Origin: Pycnopodia helianthoides
Taxonomy: Eukaryota > Echinodermata > Asteroidea > Forcipulatida > Asteriidae
DNA: 64,000 bases
Assembly (NCBI GenBank): GCA_032158295.1
Contig: CM063248.1
Span: forward strand, 21,787,273-21,851,272
Reading direction: 5' to 3'
Below, in pieces: positions 36,001 to 45,800 of this stretch. Position 1 is the first letter of the stretch. Every line of letters starts with the position of its first letter. The notes under the pieces were generated by a model that had not been told where the DNA came from, did no database searches, and saw only the letters and a list, made by a program, of their open reading frames with translations. A program made the translations under genes and the position numbers.

Positions 36001-36531
36001 AACAATATAAATATTTGTCTTTCATCGTTTTTATTTTGCATGAACCAATAAATTGAGACTAAAACACTAATACTTTTTTTATAAATAATTTCCATCATCC
36101 CTATGTGGTTAAAATTACACTTTTACTCTTAAAATATTGCAAAAAATAGTTAGTGGCATGATGTAGACTCTGATAGGTTCCAAAAGTCAGGCTATTCACT
36201 ATTTTTTTGCACTTATACCATAGATAATTTTGGCTGGTAAGCAGTTTGCAACAGCTACTTCCATTTTCTTCTTTAAATATTTATACATTATTTCTCTAAC
36301 AGGTGCAAAAACTGACATGTAAGATTACCTGTCTATTTTTTACTGTGTACTGTCAATCAATGGTTAATATTTCCATTCCCAGCCTGCTGCGGTCTTTCAA
36401 GAGAAAGCATTGTTAATGAGCTTTGAACAAAATACTGCAAGAAAAGACAAGTTTTACTAACCTGCTAGAAAGAAGAAATACACTGCCTTGAATGGCAGTA
36501 AGATACAGTTGACATGCATATCCATCTTCAT
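20890..36531 (-). CDS. MFSD6-like major facilitator superfamily protein
   Basis: Multi-pass membrane transporter-like protein of 718 residues. Five coding exons on the minus strand: 36531-36462, 32103-30589, 30256-30056, 23216-23041 and 21084-20890, in frame throughout. The first helix spans exons 1 and 2 (LLPFKAVYFFFLAG, then MSCILPFLPIYMHQLG). GPLWGSLADKFSKHK is the MFS loop motif between helices 2 and 3. A Cys-rich, multiply N-glycosylated loop of roughly 170 residues lies early in the protein, as in MFSD6. GDRPQDYGKQRLWGAIGWG is the family's conserved segment, and GKGVGTILGGIVYQEWGSRT is near the last helices. The C-terminal 120 residues are hydrophilic and acidic. Human MFSD6 is called a macrophage MHC class I receptor 2 homolog; its substrate is unsettled. 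The chosen ATG has an in-frame TAA 6 bases upstream. The gene is head-to-head with CEP135. Confidence 0.9.
21990..22740. repeat. 193-bp tandem repeat array
   Basis: Landmark CACATGGAGG (or CACACCGAGG) recurs at 22061, 22254, 22448 and 22641, a period of 193-194 bp. Each unit holds GGCTTCGCCCCCTGGACCCC followed by an AT-rich half with ATGGATCTGATTTCCAATAA. It lies inside the hAT-like element. Confidence 0.9.
22807..22826. repeat. Poly-C tract
   Basis: About 20 consecutive C near the right end of the hAT-like element. Its length is likely to be unstable. Confidence 0.9.
22985..23040 (-). mobile_element. SINE 3' fragment at a splice donor
   Basis: On the minus strand GGTTTAAGTCCCGCTCTAG then TCAATT and an A/T tract match the B-box and tail of the SINE at 33.1 kb (GGTTCAAATCCCGCTCTAG). 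It begins 4-5 bases inside the intron after MFSD6-like exon 4. Confidence 0.7.
23041..23216 (-). CDS. MFSD6-like coding exon 4 (tail)
   Basis: Encodes residues 596-654, a polar tail beginning DRSGRDRRLSDNDCDGVSSS. The acceptor is CTCAACAG and the donor CCG|GTAAGG. The intron that follows starts directly with a SINE fragment. Confidence 0.78.
23606..23738. mobile_element. Small inverted-repeat element
   Basis: TCTATTGACC at the left and GGTCAATAGA at the right are perfect inverted ends. A second nested inverted pair is CCGCCATTTTGGG and CCCAAAATGGCGG. It is a 133-bp MITE-like unit with AAAATGGCGG cores (YY1-type motif). Confidence 0.65.
27560..27921. mobile_element. TTAA-flanked MITE, copy D
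   Basis: TTAA ends, inverted orientation relative to copy B. It shares TTATCGCGCGCGATAA, CCTGTGAAAATTTGAGCTCA and GTGAATCTGTGAACAT with copy B. Confidence 0.8.
30056..30256 (-). CDS. MFSD6-like coding exon 3
   Basis: Encodes residues 529-596: GKGVGTILGGIVYQEWGS, then a terminal helix FLFLCLGTTVVYFLL, then the start of the cytosolic tail. The acceptor is TTTGACAG and the donor ACAG|GTATGT. Confidence 0.9.
30589..32103 (-). CDS. MFSD6-like coding exon 2 (main transporter exon)
   Basis: A 1515-bp exon encoding residues 24-529: most membrane helices and the Cys-rich glycosylated loop. The acceptor is TTATCTACAG and the donor ATTG|GTAAG. The open frame extends about 50 bases upstream of the acceptor but that part is unlikely to be used, because exon 1 supplies the conserved first half of helix 1. 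Confidence 0.92.
33118..33246 (-). mobile_element. tRNA-derived SINE fragment
   Basis: The minus strand reads TAGCTCAGTTGGTAGAGCG (A box) and GGTTCAAATCCC (B box), then TCTAGTCAATTTTTC and a GTTCAACCCCC tail. It shares the same head and tail with the copies at 42.3, 44.3 and 47.8 kb, so it is a SINE and not a free tRNA gene. Confidence 0.8.
33686..33950. repeat. 35-bp minisatellite
   Basis: AGAATTT (or a close variant) recurs at 33721, 33756, 33791, 33826, 33861 and 33896. The unit is like AGAATTTGGAATTGAATTC with ATAAGTGATTTGGAGT. There are about seven to eight copies with an exact 35-bp spacing. Confidence 0.92.
34150..34357. repeat. 23-bp palindromic satellite
   Basis: About eight consecutive units of TTATCGTGTACGTACACGAT plus AAG. 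Each is self-complementary around GTACGTAC. It forms the right end of the 1.8-kb element. Confidence 0.9.
34358..36461. other. MFSD6-like intron, right part
   Basis: AT-rich intronic sequence with no recognised exon. A 35360-35635 open frame has no family features. Confidence 0.5.
36462..36531 (-). CDS. MFSD6-like coding exon 1
   Basis: Starts at the ATG 36531-36529 and encodes MKMDMHVNCILLPFKAVYFF and the rest of the first half-helix. The donor is GCAG|GTTAG. The LLPFKAVYFFF motif is typical of MFSD6 N-termini. It is too short to stand out as an open frame. Confidence 0.8.
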
Positions 36532-37689
36532 GACTTACAATACAGACAGTGACTTTCTTGATGTAAGAATGATGAGATGCAAATTACATCTTGACTCATC
36601 CTGTTGGATGGATTCTGCACATTGTAAGAAGGAGGACAGGAGAAATATCACATCATTAATAATTCATTCTAACAACCAATTCAGCTAACTAGAATTACTA
36701 AGATCCATTCTTACGTGCACTATTATCAACATGATGCTTCCCACTGAATTTCTAATTTAATCATTGAATGAATTCCAACAGTAATTTATAATGCAATAAG
36801 TACCGTCTTGTCATGAAATACTTGCTCTACTTAAAGTACTGCCACCTTTCTGGATTATTTTCCCCCAAATGAATGTAGTTTGTGGGTAGTGAACAAAAGG
36901 ACACAATGGTGTTTTTAAAGATCTTTTTTATCTTTCTTTGCAAAGAAAGAGATAGAAATAAGCATGAAAACCTTGTAATTGTTATGTAACCATTATTTCT
37001 TAAATACATGTTGGCATCTTTTCCCTTGAAATGTTCGCAAGTTTTAAGATCGCATACATAACATAGCTTTTTGTTTTGGAAACAGAGTTTTAATGAATGT
37101 ACAGTATTTACTCAGTGCAAAGCCCAATGGTGTACCATTTGGAAGAAAAGTTTCATTGTGATCCTTAATGTTTTCAACCTGCCACCAACCTGTGACACTT
37201 TCATCAAATAAGCCGGTCATGTTCACATGAAAACATGGAATCATGTTTTCTTAGGGATTCTGTGTACATTCATCGTTTATTTTGATTTGGCAAATGAAGA
37301 TGAGCTGATGAACAATCCATTATTTGAGGCCAATATTCTCACTCATGGTAGTATGTCAGAGCTCTATCTATGGTCAGAGGAAAATGTTTTAAGAGATAGA
37401 TGGGAACTGGTATCAAGTTAAAAGAGAGATTATAAAATCATTTGCATAAGTTTATTATTATAGTACATCCTATTACATTTACCTTTCATTATTCAAAGCA
37501 ATGATTACACTGTATCTGCACTGAAAAAAAAACCTAAAATACACAGAATCTCATATAAATTTCTGCAATACATGAAAAGATAGTTTCCTGTGTAAAAGGT
37601 TGAAAAAATCCTCCTACAATGTTAATTTAAATAGTACAAACAAGAAAAAGTCATGTTTGGTAAGATGTATACACAAATGCCCCACAAGA

Positions 37690-38010
37690 GAGTCTGTTTC
37701 TCAACATTTGACCTACATCTGGGTGGTCAAAAAATAATAGTCTTTTGGGGGGATCCAAGACCAATCCACACACCAAGTTTGGAAATAATATGCCAGGTCC
37801 TTCTTGAGTTATTGCCCGGAGAACTTTTCTTTTGTTTTAGCCATAATGACCTTGACATTAAGGAGTCCAAAAACAAAATGCTTAATAACAACATTTGTAT
37901 CACGCCCCAATCATACAGGCATGCTCTAGGGCGCTTAACACAAGGTTTTGGGGCGATTCCAAGACCAATCCACATACCAAGTTTGGAGTTGATATGCCAA
38001 GTCCTTCTTG
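37690..38010. repeat. Two-copy tandem repeat
   Basis: The segment CCAAGACCAATCCACA, ACCAAGTTTGGA and ATATGCCA with GTCCTTCTTG occurs twice, starting at about 37756 and 37959, roughly 203 bp apart. It lies in the 5' intron of the MFSD6-like gene. Dispersed repeat of unknown class. Confidence 0.75.
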
Positions 38011-38111
38011 GGTTACATGGTCAATGATTGCACACATAGGCCTATACATGTACCTCTGTGTTGCATTCACTCTGTAGACATTCCTGTGTTCTGTACAACC
38101 AAGAAAAATTA

Positions 38112-38222
38112 TTGTCTTCAACACTGTAAAAAACACTGTGTGGACAAGTGTAAGTCCACATAGTGTTTCAAGTCCCTACACAGTGTGGACCTCTTTTGTT
38201 CTCAGGTCCACACTTTGTATAA
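38112..38222. repeat. Alternating inverted AGTGTGGAC motifs
   Basis: Four short blocks (CTGTGTGGAC, GTCCACATAG, CAGTGTGGACC, GGTCCACACT) alternate in direction within about 110 bp and can form nested hairpins. Confidence 0.6.
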
Positions 38223-39946
38223 CACTTAAACACACACGCAACCCACGCCTGCAAAACACATACAACACCCACGCACGCACACACCCTCTTTTGTTTGTAC
38301 TTAAACTTTTGGGCAAAAGCTCCGATTGGTTTTGAACACACTTTCAAACTGGGGACCTTCATCAAACCGGGGACCCTATTGTCCACTTTTGTTATAGGTC
38401 CCTGGCGCCCCGCTCCCCGGTTTGAATACGTGTGTATACCTACCCATACACACACAAACTGAAGGACATGATATCAAAAACAGTATGCCCCTTTGGTGGC
38501 TTCGCCAACTGTGGGTATAAAAACGGTTGTCCAACGCAGAAGGAGGGATACTGTATGAAAAGAAGTTAGCAAGAGGAGATTTTGCCTGTTTTTTCTATTC
38601 AAAAAGTCATTAAAAGCATTTGTGTCAGCTACACATCAGGGGATGTATGCTTTGAATTACTCTTGGTTCACTTTGCACAGTAGGGGTAGCTAGTTATCCA
38701 AGTAATTGTTGATATAATATTGATTAAGTGAACAATCTGCAAATACTCACAATGGAAAATTTATGAAAAACGGTAAACAATTTTAAGTCCAATTAGTTCC
38801 AATTATTCAATTACAGGGCGTGCAAAACCAGGTTCCACAAAGTTCCAAAAAATATCTGCAACATGCACAATTTATGTATGTACGCTTTCCACTAAGTGTG
38901 CAATCTCTTTTTAAGATTGGTACAAAGCCTGCATCTGATTTTTGAAATAATATTAAAGAGGGGCTCCAGCATGGACAGTTTTGTGATCCACTAATTTTCC
39001 AATAGATGATACCCTTCAACAAGTGTAATTTTTGTCAAAATCCACAAACGTTTGATTTCTCCATTTCCAAATAATGGTCTGTACATTTTTGTACAGAGAA
39101 TTTTCAGTTCATACCTGAATTGAAATTTTACCTTTTGACTACGCCAGAAATTCCTCTTTGGAATGTACAGACCTTTGGAATGTACAGTTTATTTTTGCAA
39201 GTCCAATAGGCGTCACATTCAAAATTTTGCTCTGAAGTATTAAACGAATAACTTTTCCCCCCACTTTAATGAGGTCTCTATCTATTGGGAATTGAATGCA
39301 TCTCAAAACTCAAATTGACCTTGGAGCCCCTATTTATGCTAACACTAGAGAGATTGTGCTGAGGAATCTTAAGACTGAGGAACCTTCATGACATGGCAGA
39401 CTAGAAATAGAGGACAAAGTGTGGATATTTTTGTTAGGTGAAAACAGAAGTATGGATACACAAACAATGTACGTACGTGGATTTTTTTCTTGAAAATTCA
39501 CATTTAGTTAAGAGGACGGAGGTACCCTGGATATCCTAATGTCACAGAACAGTACCAATAAATTTAAAATCATGTTTCTGTTCATTCAAATGTGTCACCG
39601 TCATAAAAGTTTTTAAAAATTCACTTCATGATAAAAACGTTCCAGAGGATTTCATTGTTCACTCAAATGGGAAAGTTTCAGGCCCAAGGAATATGATACA
39701 AAGCACATTTTTCCCTCAATATGTTACTAATAAATCAACATTTCTCATCTGTCTGGCTGACTTGGTCATTCAGCAACCATCCTTCCTTCCTCCCATCATC
39801 CATGCAGTAAACTCACTAACTGGCTAACTGTAAATGACTGAACAGTGAAGTGTTAAGGCCTAAACACAAGACTCAAGAGGAAACATTCACTCACAAAATG
39901 CGACAAGCATGACACAAAAATTCCGTCTATTTACGATATAACTTAC

Positions 39947-40389
39947 CTACTGGAAGAAAGTCAATGTCACAGGTTTGACCACTGTTAGTGCTACTGTTTA
40001 GTGTTAGTGTTTTTTAAGTGGTACCATGGAGCTATACTGAATACCGAGTCTGCAACAACATGCCGTATTTATGTTTATATTATAATGATGATTCATCGGT
40101 CTGGTCCATCGTGCGACAATTAGCTGTCGGTCGACGTCGGCAGCAGAGCAGGCGACCCGACCGGGGTACCCCCGGCGCCCGTCACACGTCGTGCGCACAC
40201 ACACTTTCGCTCGCGAACATTCAATCCTGACGAAAAGGTAACAATTGGTGGCGCTATTCACTTTTAGTGGTCATCGCGTCGACAGTAATTGCCGCCAGAG
40301 CTGAGCTAGCGCTGTCAGTAGAAATTGTTCTTGATTTGATCACTAGCACTAGCAGTAGCAGCCTCAGGATATTACGAATATATACACAG
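39947..40389. promoter_or_regulatory. Putative bidirectional CpG-rich promoter
   Basis: The 40098-40290 block is rich in CG and GC compared with its surroundings (GGTCGACGTCGG, GTCACACGTCGTGCGC). A minus-strand donor GTAG|GTAAGT at 39947 fits the end of a 5' untranslated exon of the MFSD6-like gene. A plus-strand donor ACACAG|GTAAAT at 40389 fits a noncoding first exon of CEP135. An 85-codon open frame on the minus strand (40261-40004) would be an upstream frame if transcribed. Transcription start sites are not known. Confidence 0.55.
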
Positions 40390-40721
40390 GTAAATAACTA
40401 TTGTTTACAAAGGTTTTTATATCAATATTCCAATCAATGCTAAATTGTAAGTGACGGAGATGGTGTTTTATGGCTGCATGATCAGGATGATGATGATCGT
40501 TGTTTGTGATGTTGTGATCAAACAAGTTCAAGCTGCCTTGTTTTGGCGGTCCTTTTGAAAATTTTGTATTTTTACATTAACAAAAACCCATACAAGCCGA
40601 TGAATACCGATGTGATCACCCTTCAGTCCGACAGCCCCACTAAATTAGCTTGGCCAGGCAGGATACTCTTCGGGCACACCTTGTGCTTGTGGCTGTTGGC
40701 AGTTACTAAATAGTAGTTAGG

Positions 40722-40815
40722 TTTAGCCCCATAACTATAAGGGCCAATCCACTTCGTATCCAAGGCAGGACTAGGATACGAAGTGGATTGGCCCTATTTA
40801 GTATTTATATGGGGC
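40722..40815. repeat. Interrupted inverted repeat
   Basis: Perfect 22-bp arms AGGGCCAATCCACTTCGTAT+CC (40740-40761) and the complement (40774-40795) surround a 12-base loop. Outer arms TAGCCCCATA and TATGGGGCTA extend the pairing. Confidence 0.88.
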
Positions 40816-41119
40816 TAGATTAGATTAGGCTGTAGTGTATGTTTGGCTCTCCTTTTTAAACATTGGTCTTAAAAATAAATGGCGACTATGGAATGATAAG
40901 GAGAACCAACATAGGTGGGCTCTAAAGATATTCTTCCCAATTTATCTAATCCCACAGAAAATCAGTGCGTTTGTTTGAATAGTCTTAAAACAGTCTGTAA
41001 AAAAGCCTACTTCATGTAGGAAAGCGCTCATACCTAACATACCCAAAAGGTCTGAACATGCTGAGTGGCATGGTTTATGAAGTTCAGCCAGTATGTCAAA
41101 AACTGTTTCACACGACTAC

Positions 41120-41514
41120 TTAAAGGAACATTACAGAATTGTTTTTTTTACTAATAAAACAGTTGCTGGCAGTGTAACACTTTATGTAATCCACCATATA
41201 CATAAACTGACAAACCTGTAGAAGTTTGAGATCGATCGGCCATCTGGGTCACAAGAAAATAGTGAAAAACCGATTACACATTTGCATGAAATCATATAGA
41301 CTCAACGAATGAATAAAACGCTCACTGAGTGATAAACTCCAATCGGAAAATTAGTTTATTCATTTCTCATCAAATATGACATTTCAGACAGAAATATTTC
41401 AAGGGATGTTTTATACTAGCATCATCATTAGACCGTGTAAGTTTTATGTAAATCTGTGATCAAAAAGTATACTTTACAAGTTTGTTTCTTTCCAATTCTG
41501 TAATGTTCCTTTAA
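41120..41514. mobile_element. TTAA-flanked MITE, copy E
   Basis: Ends TTAAAGGAACATTACAGAAT and ATTCTGTAATGTTCCTTTAA are perfect 20-bp inverted repeats including TTAA. It shares ACAAACCTGTAGAAGTTTGA and GTAAATCTGTGATC with the other copies. It lies in the 5' intron of CEP135. Confidence 0.85.
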
Positions 41515-41597
41515 ACAAAAGGGGCCATACAGAGGTAAACTTTAAAGTCATTTAGAGCATTTTTATTTTTTCTAAAGTAAGCCACATTGGGAGCACC

Positions 41598-41683
41598 TAC
41601 TCCTACTAGAACTATGAGGTTCGATCCACTATCGTTCGTGGAGACGATAGCGGATCGAACCTCATACTATAGTTCTAGGAGTA
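41598..41683. repeat. Inverted repeat, 38-40-bp arms
   Basis: The left arm 41598-41635 and right arm 41644-41683 are inverted with small indels (AGAACTATGAGGTTCGATCC, GGATCGAACCTCATACTATA). The loop is 8 bases. It is 84 bp from MITE copy E. Confidence 0.85.
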
Positions 41684-42299
41684 ACCTACTCCTAGCACTG
41701 ATGCCTGCGCTGTGCAAATTTATAGTTGAAATCAGAGCTGTGTATTATTGAAAGAGTTATGACATGGAGCGACCAGTTTTCTTTGACACAACCAAATTTA
41801 AGCAGTCTAGTCACCCTAGATGCGCACACATTTATTTTATTCATTTTTTTTTTTTTTTACCCCAAAACCGCTTCTAATCACAAGTTGTCGCAACTTTCTT
41901 AATAATGCGCAGCTCTAGATTATGTCTTCGTCTAGTCCATCTACTTTATGTGCAGATGTTAAAAGTACAAAAATACACCCATGTTGTGTTTCAGTCAGAC
42001 TCAGATGTCCAGGTCAATCTTTTCTGTACATAGGCTGTAATAATAAGTAGTGGGTTTACAACATAGGCCTACGATGAAATCTGAGATTTATTGATTAGTC
42101 AATGAATGTGAAAAATTCTAACAATATGAGATTGAATTTAAATTAAATTGTATTAAATGGTATTGAATTGAGTTGAATTGATATTGCTATTTAGGTAATT
42201 GAAATTGTTGCAGCTCTCATGCTTAAAAAGACATTAAAATATAGTTGATAAAAAACATATGTGCTTAATCCACAGATAAATAATGTAAACATTATAAAT

Positions 42300-42597
42300 T
42301 TCCGTCTGCTGCTGCTTCTTGGTTTGTAATGTAAACTTGGGTGTGATCCCTGGCTATTGGGAAGTTATAGGTCGAATGGCTTTTGACTGCCCCCCCCCCA
42401 CCCCGAACAAAGATGTTGACGAAATAGGGAGACTGCCGCCATTAGGGCTTGATAGCTCAGTTGGTAAAGCGCCGGCACGTTACTCTGGAGGTCGCAGGTT
42501 CAAATCCCACTCAAGTAAATTTGTCTTTGTTCAACTCAAATTAATTCAAACTTTACTCAGTCACTTCCCCTGTGGTTTATTACTTGGTATTGTAAAT
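42300..42597 (+). mobile_element. tRNA-derived SINE, near full length
   Basis: A 5' part with GTAAACTTGGGTGTGATCCC, then the tRNA-like part TAGCTCAGTTGGTAAAGCG and AGGTTCAAATCCC, then AAATTTGTCTTTGTTCAAC and CCTGTGGTTTATTACTTG. It ends about 36 bases before the splice acceptor of the CEP135 start-codon exon. Confidence 0.85.
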
Positions 42598-42633
42598 TTC
42601 CCTAATCATTCTAACTTGTCTTTGTTACCTTAG

Positions 42634-42805
42634 AATCATTTTCAAGATGAGTGCACAGGCAGAGCAGAGGTTCACTGCACTGCGTAAGCGACTAGACCAG
42701 CTTGGTTACCGTCAAGCTTTGGGAATAGAATCTTTACCGTTGGTGGAGAAGTTATTTAATGACTTAGTCCACACCACAAGCAGTCTAAAGAATGCCAAAC
42801 TTCAG
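42634..42805 (+). CDS. CEP135: CEP135 exon with the start codon
   Basis: The acceptor is TTACCTTAG and the ATG is at 42647 (AAGATGA context). It encodes residues 1-53 including RKRLDQLGYRQ and PLVEKLFNDLVHTT. The donor is CAG|GTACAG. Bases 42634-42646 are 5' untranslated. Confidence 0.93.
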
Positions 42806-45800
42806 GTACAGTAAATTCTTTGAAACGGGTTTTGAGTTGTCTAAAAAAGGAACCCAATGTTTGTATTTTTTATGTGTGAATTGAATCTGCTACACATTTT
42901 TGTGGGAGTGTTTTTTAATGGGCAGGTGTTTGTTATGTTTTTATTTTTTTAATGTGGTATTTGTCAACTAAATTTAATGGAATCACTTTGTTTTTCATTT
43001 GTCAGGCAAGCAGGAGCGGTGAAGAGAAAAACACTATATGCACTGATGAGGCGTATCGTAGTGACAATGCTAAATTAGTTCGTGAGAACAATGATCTTCA
43101 TCTTCAACTCATCAAGCTGAAGGAAGACACTGATGCAACAATCAAAGATCTTAAAGCATCGTTGAGGAAACTAGAACATGAGAATGCAGACCTAAGGTTC
43201 CTGAACTCTCAATTTGTGCATAAAGTAAGAGCACTTGAGAAGGAGACAAAGACTAAGGGGGATCGCATCAGTCAGTTACAGGAGAAGAACTTCCATGCTG
43301 TAGTACAGACACCTGGTAAAGTTATTCATACGTTTATACATGTATTCCACATTTTTTGTATAGGTTTTGAGTAAATACTTTATCTGTCCTTTCTTGCAAC
43401 TTTTTTTTTTTTTTAGGGGACAGATCTTTTTATATTTATGCTAATACAACTATTTTTCTGTGAAAAGGCTAAGTACACATCTTTAAGAAAGATTATTTGT
43501 ACTGGTTTAAAATGCCTATTGGTCAGTTTTAGAGAGCTTTCCTGAGTTTTTCAGTAAAATCTCCATAAACTGTGTCTGTTAACACGCAATGACTAACTCT
43601 TTTCCACAGGTGGCCGCAAGAGACATATACCGTTTCGTCGCCAAAGAATGGACATAGACTGCACTGTACCAGCAGATACTTCCCATCCCCCTACATCAGA
43701 CCCCTTTGATGAGGGACAAGTGGTTAGCAACACATCTAATGATCCATATATAGCAGACCTAGTGAAGGTGTCTGATGACAGGGCTGGGACCCTTCAGAAT
43801 GAAGTGGAAAGATTGAGTGTGAAAGAAGAAAGGAATGAGAAGATGATAAAGAGACTGTCTAAGCAGGTAAGTGGAAATTCATATAGTATTATAGACACAC
43901 CAGATTTGTATCTGAACCCATGATCAAGTATGAGTAAAAGTCCTTTTCAACAAAATCTCTTAATTGATTTCATATATTTTTCTCTTCAATTTTGTTCTGA
44001 ACAATACTTATGGTTGTAGCCTAAGTCCTTTTGGTCAAGGCCTTTTCTAAACTGAAAAGAAAATGGCATTCTATTCTACGCAATGATTATTGCCAAATTC
44101 AAAAACATTCCCCTTGATAGAATATGATACAGTAACTTTCTCAACTCAGTTAAACATGTATTGAAGTACTCAATTTTCTTTGCTCATCCCAAAATTAGTA
44201 AAAATAGTTCAAATTTACCCAGTTAGTTTCCCTTGCAGTTTATTACTTGATATTTGAAATAAAAAGTTGCATCCCTTTAATTAAGGTGATCCCTCTGCTA
44301 CCGCTTCCCGGTTTGTATCGTAAACTTGGGTGTGATTCCTTATACAGCAGTTTAACAGGTTGTGTGGCTTCTGACTGGCACCTCGAACAAAGATGTTAAC
44401 AAAATAGGAAAACTGCTCACATCAGGGCTAGATAGCTCAGTTGGTGGAGTGCCCGCACATTACTTCCAAGGTCGCAGGTTCAAACCCCACTTTAGTAAAT
44501 TTGTCTTTTTTTCAACCAGAAATTATTTAAAATTTATCCAGTTAGTTTCCCTTGTGGTTTATTACTAAATATACCTAAGATGTAAATTTTAATCTATTTT
44601 GTGCAAATTGGCTTTTGTATTAATAATGTAGGAAATACGTGATACTGCGCATGAAAAGGGATATCAAAATATTGCATCTGGTTTGAATTTTACAATGTCA
44701 TTGTCCATTGTAGTGACTGCAGATAAAGCTAATTAGGTGTTCGCGCAATACAAGCACGAACACCTTTTTGTTTTTGTTCTGTTTTTTGTTTTTCTTCTTC
44801 ATTAGGTGTTCGTGCAATACCAGCACGAACACCTCTTGTTTTTGTTCTGTTTTTTTTTTTATATATTTTTCTTCTTCATCTTCTTCTTCCGTGGAACTCT
44901 TCTCGGCAACATAACTCAAGATTGAAATTGAATTGAACATTTAAACTCATAAGACTACTGAACCTCAATATCAAGACGACACAAACTTGATGACGTCATC
45001 AGGTTTTGAATTACAATAAATCAAAGTTTAATATTTAAACAAATTCGTAACTCATGAACCACATGTTGGATTGTTACAATCTATACATGTGCATCATCGG
45101 ACAGGTCATTAACGGTTCAACAAACGTTACTCAAAGTTTGACCTCATTTGATTTTGACTTCTGGTTTAAAATCGGAAGTTGAACATTTCAACAATTCATA
45201 TCTCAAAAACTACTGATTATTTCAGTTTACTTAAATGTGCACGTTTAAGTTGACCCGCGACTGAAAGAACACATGAAAACATACGCTGTACCTGTACAGC
45301 CACACAAAAATCGCACCTAACAGTTGATCGTCATTGATGGTCAATGAGGGTCAACCTCCTGTACACATGCACCGCACGTGCAGTTTCATTGACGTCCTAA
45401 TTTAAATGCACGTGTGATTATTTTGTTGTTAGAACTCATATTGCACCCCAGCGGATAATCCATGTAATATTTGAAAAATTCTTAACTCCTGAACCACACG
45501 TTGGATTTTAACAATTCATACATCATCTGAAAGGTCTTGTTAGACCTATCACGTGCTACACAATATGCAGCCCTGTTTGACCTTGACTTCCGGTTAAAGT
45601 TGGAAATTGATTGTTTCATAAATTACAAATCCTGAACCACATGTTTCATTTTTATCATCTATACGTCATAAGAAAGGACTCAGGAGACTCCACTAATGCT
45701 ACCAAGTGTGACCTCATTTGCCATTGCCTTCCGGTTCAAAACGGAAGTTGAAACTGAATGTTTCTAACTTGAATGCATTTAAAGTACATGTTATTGAATT

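Noticed and set aside
40004..40261. An 85-codon minus-strand protein gene
   Set aside because: It lies in a GC-rich promoter block where stop codons are rare by chance, and the translation has no domain features. Kept only as a possible upstream frame.
42446..42519. Free tRNA gene on the plus strand (A and B boxes present)
   Set aside because: The same tRNA-like part recurs at 33.1, 44.4 and 47.9 kb with shared non-tRNA flanks, and the acceptor stem does not pair fully, so it is a SINE head.
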